Shown here: in pieces, positions 54,650-64,000 of the stretch
How positions within the stretch are numbered: the first letter of the stretch is position 1
Layout: each line of letters begins with the position of its first letter
Assembly (NCBI RefSeq): GCF_901709675.1
Contig: NC_051095.1
Coordinates: forward strand, 24,326,956 to 24,390,955
Direction of reading: 5' to 3'
From: Syngnathus acus
Lineage: Eukaryota > Chordata > Actinopteri > Syngnathiformes > Syngnathidae
Length of the DNA: 64,000 bases
Notes under the pieces: generated by a model
Told to the model about the DNA's origin: nothing
The model's input: the letters and a program-made list of their open reading frames with translations, nothing else
The model's database searches: none
Position numbers and translations under genes: made by a program

Positions 54650-56700
54650 TGCAGACTAAGACCTTCTGCACGTACAACGACGACAAACCTTGGTTTACAC
54701 CGAACCTCAGGAGGCTGCGCAAAGTCAAGGAGGAGGCCTACAGGAGCGGCGACCGCGACCTGTTCAGGCAGACCAGAAACACACTGAACCGAGAGGTCAG
54801 GAAAGCCAAGAGGTGTTACGGGGAGAACCTGAAGAGACACCTCTCTGCCAATCCTGATCCCTCAACAGTGTGGAAAGGTCTGCAGAGCATCACGGGCTAC
54901 AAGAAACGAACCCCCCGTCCTGTGGAGAGCCCGAGGCTTGCTAACCAGCTGAATAAGTTCTACTGCAGGTTTGATCGGTCCTCCCACACAACGGGACTTC
55001 CTGCAGCACAATCTACATACTCACCTCTCCCCACAACTGCTCTGTCCACACCTCTATCATCGTTGTCACCCACTCTCTCTCTTGCAGAGGCCGCGCCCGC
55101 ACTCCAGGTCCGCGAGGAGGAAGTGCGCCAGATGTTCCGGAGACAAAAGACCAGGAAGGCACCGGGCCCAGACGGCGTGTCACCTTCCTGCTTGAAAGTC
55201 TGCGCTGAACAGCTGGCGCCCACCTTTGCACGGATCTTCAACCGTTCTCTGGAGCTGTGTGAGGTTCCCTCGTGCTTCAAGAGCTCCACCATCGTTCCAG
55301 TGGCCAAGAAGCCCGCCATCACAGGTTTGAATGACTATAGACCCGTCGCACTGACATCTGTGGTCATGAAATCTTTCGAGAGGTTAGTGCTGAACCACCT
55401 GAAGGAGGTCACGGCCCCCTTGCTTGACCCCCTCCAGTTTGCCTACCGGGCAAACAGGTCAGTGGATGATGCGGTCAACATGGGACTGCACTACATCCTG
55501 CACCACCTGGACACCCCAGGAACGTACGCCAGGATCCTGTTCGTGGACTTCAGCTCGGCGTTCAACACCATCGCTCCTGACATCCTCCAACAGAAGCTCA
55601 ACTAGCTTGCGGTGCCTGCCCCCACCTGTCAGTGGATCACCAGCTTCCTGACCAACAGGAGACAGCGTGTGAGGCTGGGGGGCATCACATCTGACACCCG
55701 GACCACCAATACTGGAGCCCCTCAGGGGTGCGTCCTCTCCCCACTGCTCTTCTCTCTCTACACCAATGATTTCTCCTCAGATGACTCTCCTGTGAAGCTC
55801 CTGAAGTATGCAGACGACACCACTCTCATCGGACTGATCCAGGACGGTGATGAGACCGCGTACAGACAGGAGGTGGAGCGGCTGGTCCACTGGTGCAACC
55901 AAAACCATCTGGAGCTGAACCCGCTCAAGACCGTGGAGATGACAGTGGATTTCAGGCGAGACCCTTCACCACTTTTACCCCTCACTATCCGCAGTAATAC
56001 TATTCTCTCCACAGACACCTTCAAGTTCCTGGGAACCACAATCTCTCGGGACCTGAAATGGACCGGCCACATAGACTCTGTCCGGAAGAAGGCCCAGCAG
56101 AGGCTGTACTTCCTGAGACAGCTCAAGAAGTTCAACCTGCCGCGAGAGCTTCTGAAGACCTTCTACACTGCCATCATCCAGTCTGTCCTCTGCACCTCCA
56201 TCACTGTCTGGTTTGGATCAGCCTCCAAACAAGACAAGCACAGACTGCAACGGACAATCAGGACTGCAGAAAAGATCATGGTTCATCAACCTCCCATCTA
56301 TCCAAGACTTGTACCTGTCCAGGACCAGGAAACGTGCAAGGAACATCTCTACAGACCCTTCTCACCCAGGTTGCAGTCTGTTTGAACTACTCCCCTCCGG
56401 ACGGCGTTATAGAGCTCGGTACGCCAAAACCAGCAGACACCGAGACAGACAGCTTCTTCCCCCAGGCTGTTGCGCTGATGAACTCACACCACTCATAGAG
56501 TCTCAGAGTCATTACTGTGCAATAACATCCTGCTCTTCACACCTTTTTGAATTTGTCTACACTGTTTTTGCCATTATTCACATGTCCTGAGTGTTGTTAG
56601 TCACCTAAATGTTGAACAGAGGGTGTGTTTTACCGAAGTCAAATTCCTTGTTTGGCACGCTCAAACATGGCGAATAAAAACTCTTGAACTCTTGATTCTT
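54650..56700 (+). mobile_element. L2/Rex1-like LINE, 5'-truncated, one stop
   Basis: Reverse transcriptase part of a jockey-superfamily LINE. The first frame (54649-55605) has [38 protein letters not shown] and LFVDFSSAFNTI. A TAG at 55603-55605 follows QQKLN. The second frame (from about 55612) carries the continuation [13 protein letters not shown] and the active site KYADDTTLIGL. Near the 3' end AATAAA (56673) precedes a CTTGAA/GATTCTT-type tail. The endonuclease is missing, so this copy is a dead 5' truncation. It lies downstream of the cargo gene. Confidence 0.82.
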
Positions 56701-56719
56701 CAATCTGCCAGTGTTTGCA

Positions 56720-57378
56720 GTAGGGGTGTAACGATTCATCGATACACATCGATTAATCGATATAATGCTCTACAGTCAGCGAACTCCACAAACAATTCTA
56801 ATTGTACTGAGCTCCCTGTGCGTTATGTACTTCGTGTACGTTGTCACAGTTCATCAGCCAGCCAAACTCATGTATAGAACACACGTGAGCCAGCCAGCGA
56901 GTGAAACTGCAAGTAAAACAACAAACAGTTTCTTCTATGAATATTCTTATCTTATAAACAATAATAAAGTTATCCAATAAACAATGATAACTTACAGCTA
57001 GGGGTGTAACGATTCATCGATACACATCGATTAATGCTCTACGATTTATTGGCATCGATGCTAAACGTAAACATCGATTTATATCGCCGTGTTTGACCTC
57101 GGACATTAGACGCGACTTTATTTTGAAATCCAGTTCATTGTCGCTTGCTTCCTCTTTCCGGGAGCAGTACGCGGCGTGTTGTGTTGTGAGCAGAGCAGAG
57201 CAGGCACGTGAAAGGGGAGCCGACAACTACGCGGCTCCTGGGCTGGTGCTATGGCTAGTGTCCAAGAAGACGAGGAAATTCGCTCCCCTTTGGGCTTCAA
57301 GTCATTCGTTTGGAAGCACTTTGGATTCCAAAGAAAAGATGGCTCAACGGACAATTAAATTTATTGGAAATAAATAGT
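56720..57378 (+). mobile_element. Two left ends of a hAT element, one with a BED exon
   Basis: TAGGGGTGTAACGATTCATC occurs at about 56721 and again at about 57000 in the same direction. The second is followed by GC-rich leader sequence and a 35-codon frame from 57251 (MASVQEDEEIRSPLGFKSFV, then WKHFGF). This is the start of a BED-finger hAT transposase, ending at a TAA before the fingers' Cys residues. Neither has a matching right end; copy 2 of the other hAT begins at 57398. Confidence 0.65.
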
Positions 57379-57397
57379 TCAGTAATGCACTTTAAAG

Positions 57398-58311
57398 TAG
57401 GGATGCACCGAAAATTCGGCCACCGAAAATTTTCGGCCGAAAATGACCCAAAAGTGCATTTTCGGTTTTTGGCCGAAAGACCTAAATCACCGAAACAACA
57501 CGGCCGAAACTTGTGATGACGTGAGCAAACAGCGCAGCCAGCACGCGGGAAAACGGGATAAGAGCCAGCATGTCTGCGGTGTGGACTGATTTCACTATCT
57601 CAGAGAAAGACCCACGGATAGCGATTTGCAAAACATGCAATGCTGAAATTTCAATCTGCAAAAAGTTTCTCCACGTCGGGTTTAATTCATCACCTGAAAT
57701 CCAAACATCCCGATCGCCATTCTGAATATGAGAAGAAGGCGACACAGAAAAGGAAACTGACACCGAGCACGCCCACTCCGTCTGTGGCGGACGTTTTTGA
57801 AAAGGCAAGTTAAGTTTGTGCATCCACAATTCTTGGTGGATTTGTTGTTGATAAAGGCTATGGTAACCATTGTTTTGATACACTTTTATGTTGTACACAC
57901 AGAACAAAATGTAAAAGGCACTTGACTTATGCACTTTGTGTTTTTATAAGAGAACATATTTAATTTTACAGTCTTTCAGCAGGCCAGTCAGTTATAAGCC
58001 TGTAAATTATTATTTAATGTACACGAGTGGGGTCAAGTTAAACATTTTATTTTTATTTTATTTTTGAATTTTCATTTATATTGTGCATTGTTGTAATGTC
58101 AGTGCTAAATAAATATTCTCATACTTTTGTAACTGGTTTATTGCAATGCCTTGATTTTAGTGAGGTTAGTACACATGTAGCCATAAATGCTGTGGTTCTA
58201 ATAACTGACATAATCATTTCTTTCGGTGTTTCGGTTTTCGGTTTTCGGCCTTGGTTTCCTCATTTTTGGTTTTCGGTTTCGGCCAAGAATTTTTATTTCG
58301 GTGCATCCCTA
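57398..58311 (+). mobile_element. Non-autonomous hAT, copy 2 (914 bp)
   Basis: A direct-orientation partner of 47633-48533, with the same ends and the same BED-finger remnant (from about 57569). Its left neighbour is CTTTAAAG. Its right neighbour is GTTTGGAC, which matches the left neighbour of copy 1 rather than its own. Confidence 0.88.
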
Positions 58312-58661
58312 GTTTGGACCAGGGTTTATTGAAGGGAAGGGGGTAGGCGAACATGGACACAGGCGGAACAGAGGCTCACGCACAGCGGGCAGGAAACAGA
58401 AGTCCACTTGGACCAGGAACAGATACGGAACAGGTTCTGACAGTGAGCCTCCACACAAGACAGGGGGGGAATGGGGGAACAGGGCAGGAACAACAGGCGC
58501 AGACACAGACGGGAAGCAACAATAGACACCGGCAGGGAGAAACACACGGGGAAGGTTTAAATATGTGAGGTAACGAGGGAGAAGGTGATAGTCATTCTGG
58601 TCATGAGGGGTGTGGCTGAGGAAAGTTTTCCGGCTCAGTGTCCTGTGGCACAGGCGTGACA
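58312..58661 (-). mobile_element. Right piece of the split solo LTR (family B)
   Basis: GTTTGGACCAGGGTTTATTG through CACAGGCGTGACA continues the LTR begun at 47590. Together they make about 385 bp, close to the 342-349 bp of the other two copies. On the minus strand the AATAAACCCTGG polyadenylation region is retained. Confidence 0.8.
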
Positions 58662-59149
58662 AATTTTCTGATTTTCCATATTCCTTCATTATTTTGCTAA
58701 TGAAACTGTGAAACTTTGTGTTATTTGAAGTAACAAGGTTTTAAAAGTCTTGCTTTCAATTTGGAGAAACCTAGGGGGCAAAATACAAGGTAGCACAAGG
58801 TCTTTCTTCACTTGTTAATTACTTCCCATGATGTCTTATTTTCCTGTAGCTCTTGGATGTAAAACTAAAAAATCCAGACAGCATTTTACTAATGCTCATT
58901 TATGTAATGCTGGCCTGCAACATCTCGATAACTCTGCAATACAACAATTTCTCATGTGTGAATGCAAACCATCTCCATTTGTCTTAAAATAAACTCCAAT
59001 GATGAATACAGGAAGAGTTTTACTTTTCGCTTATGTCATACTGATGTTAATGTTAACATTTTGTTTTTAACTTGTTTTTAACTTTTTAACTCTTGTAAAG
59101 TGACCTTGAGTGACCTGAAAGGCACTTCTAAATTAAATGTATTATTATT
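58662..59149. other. Intergenic, no gene seen
   Basis: A/T-rich sequence without a supported frame. It ends in an ATT-rich stretch where the next solo LTR inserted. Confidence 0.5.
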
Positions 59150-59491
59150 TGTCACGGAGCGGATGGAGCAGGGGCGACCAAGTGCAGCTTGGACCAGGGT
59201 TTATTGAGCAAACTCAAATGGCAAACTGACACAACTTAACAAAACAATAACTGGACTGACTGACCAGGCCATGAGACAAGAAGACTACAGACATCAAGAC
59301 ATGACGACAACAATGATCCAACTGGAAGTGAGGGGCAGACAGGACTTAAATACACGACAGGTAACAAGAGGCAGGTGAGAATGATCACACTAATCATGGG
59401 CACACAGGAGGGGAGGGGCGAGCACACAGGCACACGGACAGAAACCAAGACAATATGCACATAATAAAACAACCGGGGACGAGACGTGACA
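59150..59491 (-). mobile_element. Solo LTR, family B (342 bp)
   Basis: TGTCACGGAGCGGATGGAGC at the left and GGGGACGAGACGTGACA at the right, with TG...CA ends in either reading direction. The polyadenylation motif indicates minus orientation. It inserted in an ATT repeat, so ATTATT occurs on both sides and the exact TSD length is ambiguous. Confidence 0.8.
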
Positions 59492-60757
59492 ATTATTATT
59501 ATTATTATTTTGTCAGAAATGAACTTCCTTTTTTTTTTTTTTTGAAAACAGGTGTTTTCACACAGAATCCCTTTTAAATGAACCAAACAATCCTCTTCAG
59601 GTAGAAGGGCAGTGTTTTTAACAACAGATTTTCAGAATTTTATTTGTTAGTAAAAATAGTCAACTTTAAAGTAATGTATATTTATGAATCCCAAAAATGT
59701 ATCTCTTTTTTTAAGATCTACTAGTGCTTGTCGCAAATTCAACAGTACACACTACAAAGTCAAACTAGGGTGCTTCATCTTCACTTACACTTACATCCGA
59801 GGTGTGGGTCTGAGTTTGTTAAGAATGTTTATATACTCACTAAAAATGCCTTCAAAACACTTTGTTGACAGCTAAAACTGACCAAGTGTGAAACCGCGTA
59901 ACATAAAGCTGAGCTCCTTTTATTACTTCTGGAATATTGCTCATGTATGCCCTGTCATCTACATACTACAAACATAGACTAAGGATGAGCACTGCACTAC
60001 TTCTTAATTACAGTGTGTTCCACACAGAGTACTGTCACTTGTGCTTAATGGTCACCTTGGTCATTACAAATGCATACATTCATTCAGGAACTGTCACAGA
60101 GCATACTGCTTACATCATCACCATCCTCACTTCATTACGCTGGCTTCATTCCAAATCTCTCTCCTACCCTTCAGGCCTTGCCATCACCTTGTCCGTCGCT
60201 ATCGTAATGAACTCTTAATTTTTGACACGTTCTCACTTCTTTCTCTAACAACCTTCGTATAGGTCTTTCACATTGACTCACCAGCTTTTAAGGCAGTTAC
60301 ATTAAGTGCCATGGCCTCCCTCTGTTACATTATGTTCTGTTCCCGACTGTATATAATGGAAGTTTAAAGCAGTTGTTCTTACTTACTTAAACGTCTTTCT
60401 TTATTGCTCGGTCAACATGCTACAGGTTACAGTCCGGTCACACTTTTGTAACGGACCGTGTCCCACTTAAAGTGGTCCCCATGGAACACAATGCTCACAA
60501 ATAAACAATCCTATTGTTACACCCTCTAGAGCAGGAGTGTCAAAACTATCTTTGTCACGGGCCGCATCACAGTTTTAGTTTACTTCAAAGGGCCATTAAA
60601 ATTGTCAACCCAAATAAATGTATGAACGTCTCATATTGTATATATTGGCTACACAACAAACTGATGAATAACTAGTTTTCAAAACAGATTGTTCAAATAT
60701 TCAAAAATGAAATATTGAAATCAAATCAAATATTTAAAAAATATATATTTTAAAAAA
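59492..60757. other. Intergenic, hAT-like terminus near 60532
   Basis: Mostly A/T-rich. CAGGAGTGTCAAAACTATCT at 60532 followed by GGGCCGCATCACAGTTTTAG resembles the CAGG-GTGTCAAACT left end of fish hAT elements. Its right end was not found. No gene is supported. Confidence 0.45.
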
Positions 60758-60973
60758 TTAATGATAAGCTGCATCCTGTGAAGCATTGTCATTGAAATGA
60801 AGGAAACGCCATATGAGCTGGAACCTGTTTCTTGTCATGGTGTGATTGAAATGAGGTGTAGGATGCACCTTGTCAACACACCAGCACATTTCAAGACGTG
60901 GGTTTTTGATAAACCCAGTGATAAAAGTGAGGCAGAAGAAACTTTTCAGTTTGGGACTGACACGGGCTTCCAA
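60758..60973 (-). pseudogene. piggyBac-like transposase fragment
   Basis: A 71-residue piece with the piggyBac block GFIKNPRLEMCWCVDK and the conserved MTRNRFQLIWRFLHFNDN. This is the N-terminal half before the first catalytic Asp. Sequence on both sides does not continue the protein. It is a different family member from the one at 17585. Confidence 0.75.
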
Positions 60974-61130
60974 GAGGAACCTCTGCTGTGTGGCAGACTA
61001 TCCGGGTGTGCACTGAGGTACTGTTGGGGGTAAAGGTTGGTTTGGTCGACAATCTGTTGAAGTAGAAAAGGCAAATCACTTCCTCTCCTCTCTCTCTTTC
61101 TCTCTGAGTGCGCTCTTCTGGCTTTTAAAG

Positions 61131-61388
61131 TCAAAGTCAAAGTCTGCTTTATTGTCAATTTCTTCACGTTAAGACATACAAAGAGATCGAAATTACGTTT
61201 CCTACTATCCCACGGTGACAAGACATATTACACATTCAAGTAAAGAATACAAAAAGTAAAAATGAGAAGGCACATACAATGAATAAATAAGAGCAATGAA
61301 TCAATAAGAAGAGCAACTTGGTGGAAATGGTGCAATTGTGCATACAGCAGACAGTCAGTATAATACCACAAAAGTACAGGAGGAGTAG
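61131..61388 (-). mobile_element. L2-like LINE 3' UTR fragment
   Basis: From the AAAGTCAAAGTCAAAGTCTG tail to about the stop-proximal UTR, it matches, inverted, 63570-63837. It is a very short 5'-truncated insertion with no coding sequence. Confidence 0.8.
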
Positions 61389-61589
61389 TACAAGTGGAGT
61401 AGTGCAAGGCAGGCATTGTGGCCCAAAAGGCCAGGACGTCATGTAGTCATTTCTTCTCTTGCTTCCTGATGTTCTCTTCTGCACTCCCGCAGGCCCGTTT
61501 TACGACCTCCCCAATGGGGTGGGGACTCGGGCCTTGTGCTTTTGTTCACTGAAGAGCACATGGGCATGGCTGGACTCGTCATGAGACTC

Positions 61590-61925
61590 AGCCAGTCTCC
61601 CTTCGGGATTTCATCCCCAGTCCAACTGACAGGCCAAATGGCTCAACCAGTAGCTGGGCAAGGCTCTTCGTTGTATGGTGTCTGGCACTCCTCGACTGTG
61701 GGTTCAACAGCTTCCCTGGGTTGAGTACTCACTCCCGAGCTCTGTAGCTCTGTCCCCGTTCCACTGGGTGTTTGGCTACATCTTTGACAGCCAGGAGGTA
61801 CATCCCACGTTCCACGTCTTGCAGATCAAGCCTGTCCACGAGAACACTCTGGTTCCAGCCTTTGCTCTGCCTCCTCCCTGGTTCGTCAACAGGGGTCCTG
61901 TCTACACGTTCCACAGCCTGACTGG
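61590..61925 (+). pseudogene. Gypsy integrase C-terminal fragment
   Basis: Broken frames resemble the end of a Gypsy integrase. The 61590-61640 region fits the block that precedes the catalytic Glu (GQMAQPVAGQ). From 61700 come LPWVEYS, SPFHWVFGY, VHPTFHVLQIKPVHENTLVP and GPVYTFHSL. At least one frameshift and a deletion separate them. It ends where the L2 copy begins. Confidence 0.65.
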
Positions 61926-61949
61926 TCACAAGCGAAAAGGGCGTTCTCT

Positions 61950-63837
61950 TGCAAGATTACCGCCCACTTCAAGGACAGCAGGGACGCACGGAGCCTTTGG
62001 CAGGGCATTCAGACCATCACGGACTACAAGCCCGCGCCGCAGAGCTGTGAGGGCAACATCCGTCTGCTCAACGATCTTAACCGCTTCTTTGCTCGCTTCG
62101 ACGCTCAGAACAGCACTTGCCCGCTGAAGACCCCTCCCCCTCCACACGAGCAGCCCCTGTGCCTCTCTGCCGATAGCGTGAGGAAGGCGCTTGCCGCTAT
62201 CAACACCCGTAAGGCGGCGGGCCCTGACAACATCCCACGTCGAGCGCTGAAGGACTGCGTTGGGGAGCTGACGGGTGTCTTCACGGACATCTTTAACATT
62301 TCCCTGCAGCAGGCCGTCGTCCCTTCGTGTTTCAAGGCTGCCACCATCGTACCTGTGCCGAAGAAACCTGCTCAGTCCTGCTTCAATGACTACCGCCCCG
62401 TGGCACTGACGCCCATCATCATGAAGTGCTTTGAGCGGCTTGTCATGGAGCACATCAGATCCATTCTCCCCCCCACCATAGACCCCTTCCAGTTTGCGTA
62501 CCGAGCCAAACGGTCCTCTGAGGATGCCATCTGTTCTGCCCTCCACTCGGCCCTCACCCACCTGGAGAGAAGGGACTCGTATGTGAGATTGCTGTTTGTG
62601 GACTTCAGTTCTGCCTTCAACACCATTGTGCCACAACGTCTCATCTGCAAACTCGACAAGCTGGGCCTCAGTACCTACCTCTGCAACTGGCTACTGGACT
62701 TCCTCTGTCAGAGGCCTCAGGTGGTACGTGTTGGCGACAAAATCTCCGCCAGCATCACGCTGAGCACGGGGGCCCCCCAAGGCTGCGTGCTCAGTCCGCT
62801 GCTCTTCACCCTGCTGACGCATGACGGCACTGCAACCTACAGCAACAACCGTGTAGTGAAATTTGCTGACAACACGACTCTGGTGGGTCTCATCACCAAG
62901 GGCAACGAGACGCAATACAGGTTGGAGGTTGACCTTCTGACCACGTGGTGCAGGGACAACAACCTCCTGCTGAACGTCAACAAGACCAAGGAGATTGTTG
63001 TTGACTTCCGGAAGGGTCACACCCAACACCTGCCGCTGACCATCGACGGTGCTGTGGTGGAGAGAGTGAGCAGCATCAGATTCCTGGGGGTGCACATCAG
63101 TGAGGATCTCTCCTGGTCCACCAACACCGCATCACTGGCGAAGAAAGCTCAGCGCCGCCTGTACTTCCTGCGGAAACTCAGGCGAGCAAGTGCTCCTCCG
63201 GCCGTCATGACTACATTCTACCGTGGCACCATTGAGAGCGTCCTCTCCGGTTGTATCGCTGTTTGGGGTGGTAGCTGCACTGAATACAACATGAAGGCCC
63301 TGCAGCGCATAGTGAACACGGCTGGTAAGATTATTGGTGCTTCACTCCCCTCCCTGAAGGACATTTACACCTCCCATCTCACCCGCAAGGCGACCACGAT
63401 TGTGAGTGATGTGAGTCACCCCGCTCACTCTTTGTTCGATCTTCTGCCCTCTGGGAAGAGGTACAGGAGCCTGCGCTCCCGCACCACCAGACTCACCAAC
63501 AGCTTCGTACTCCAGGCTGTTAGGATCCTGAACTCTCTCCCCCCTTCTGCGTAGCGTCCTGTACTTTTGCGCTATTTTCTGACTGTCTGCTGTATGCACA
63601 CTTGCTCCATTTTTGCTCCTTTTATTTATTATGTTATTTGTTTATTTATTATTTATTCATCACTCTTATTTATTCATTGTTTGTGCCTTCTTTTTTTTCT
63701 TTTTGTGTTGTTTACTTGTATGTATATTGTGTACTATGTCATGTCACCGTGGGATAGTGGGAACGTAATTTCGATTTCTTTGTGTGTCTTGGCATGTGAA
63801 GAAATTGACAATAAAGCAGACTTTGACTTTGACTTGA
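61950..63837 (+). mobile_element. L2-like LINE, 5'-truncated, RT active site mutated
   Basis: Same family as 18231-19942. The frame runs from SLWQGIQTITDYKPAPQS through KAAGPDNIPRRALKDC and [10 protein letters not shown] to the C-terminal FDLLPSGKRYRSLRSRTTRL and a stop at 63552-63554. It has no internal stop, but the catalytic motif reads KFADNTTLVGL, with the second Asp replaced by Asn. The tail GACAATAAAGCAGACTTTGA and a short TTTGAC repeat close the element. The endonuclease is missing. Confidence 0.85.
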
Positions 63838-64000
63838 CAACGGCCATGCAGGGATGGATGGATGCTGTATTGACCCCCGGGGGGAAATTCAGGAGCCAGC
63901 AGTTAGATACAGAAACACACAGATAGATAAAGATAGACAATATTAACATCGATTACAGAAGATGGCTTTGTATGACTAAATAATTAAATAGGTCAAATAA
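63838..64000. other. Window edge, repeat-like
   Basis: ATTGACCCCCGGGGGGAAAT and the following bases resemble a LINE-type 3' UTR motif common in fish, followed by a GATAGATAAAGATAG stretch. Too short to classify. Confidence 0.3.

Larger units (their letters stand above)
47633..58311 (+). mobile_element. Candidate composite hAT transposon with gene cargo
   Basis: Two direct copies of one non-autonomous hAT (47633-48533, 57398-58311) enclose 8.9 kb. The 8-bp repeat GTTTGGAC flanks the whole block exactly (47625-47632, 58312-58319). The inner neighbours CTCCATAG and CTTTAAAG match neither it nor each other well. The target is a solo LTR whose two halves abut the block. Either the outer ends were used together in one transposition, or an 8.9-kb segment was added by recombination between hAT copies. 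The cargo holds a spliced gene, LINE copies and MITEs. Confidence 0.65.

Noticed and set aside
1-64000. CRISPR array or bacterial-type operon
   Set aside because: No short regularly spaced repeats with unique spacers, and the genes have introns and eukaryotic transposons. The only regular arrays are satellite and LTR minisatellite repeats.

Overview
The window looks like a chromosomal piece of a ray-finned fish, probably a percomorph teleost. It is intron-rich and AT-rich between genes, has no operons, and is packed with teleost-type transposable elements: L2/Rex1-like LINEs, Gypsy elements, Tc1, pogo, hAT and piggyBac, many nested in one another. I could not run searches, so family names come from protein motifs, terminal repeats and target-site duplications (TSDs) read by eye. 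The species call is an inference.

Layout. Positions 1-2.95 kb hold degraded repeats. A nearly complete L2-like LINE lies at 2961-6189. Two pogo-like MITEs sit at 7171-7968 and 13203-14183. Between them is a Tc1 relic carrying a hAT MITE and a solo LTR, followed by an unclassified element with long terminal inverted repeats (10271-11372). At 17.6-19.9 kb a piggyBac relic is split by a minus-strand L2 copy that itself holds a hAT MITE. Two LTR retrotransposons follow: a gag-only element (21543-24442) and a near-complete chromovirus (25257-30636).

The most interesting host-like gene is on the plus strand at 31.4-45.9 kb. Phase-compatible exons encode a SET methyltransferase domain, acidic linkers (one exon tandemly duplicated), two zinc-finger-like motifs, a tyrosine-recombinase-like domain that keeps its nucleophilic Tyr, and a Cys-containing C-terminal domain. 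This copy has three frame breaks, and its last exon is split by a hAT/satellite insertion. Its introns also hold a hAT with a one-stop transposase gene, a solo chromovirus LTR and a pogo element with an intact transposase.

From 47633 to 58311, two direct copies of a non-autonomous hAT element enclose 8.9 kb. The 8-bp TSD GTTTGGAC is found only at the outer edges, inside a solo LTR that is split by the whole block. This is the expected footprint of a composite (macro-)transposon, or of recombination between hAT copies. The cargo includes an intron-containing gene for a Ser/Pro/Ala-rich protein with an SxIP motif, plus LINE and MITE insertions. The right flank (58.3-64 kb) holds solo LTR, piggyBac and Gypsy fragments and a 5'-truncated L2 copy whose RT active site has changed from FADD to FADN.
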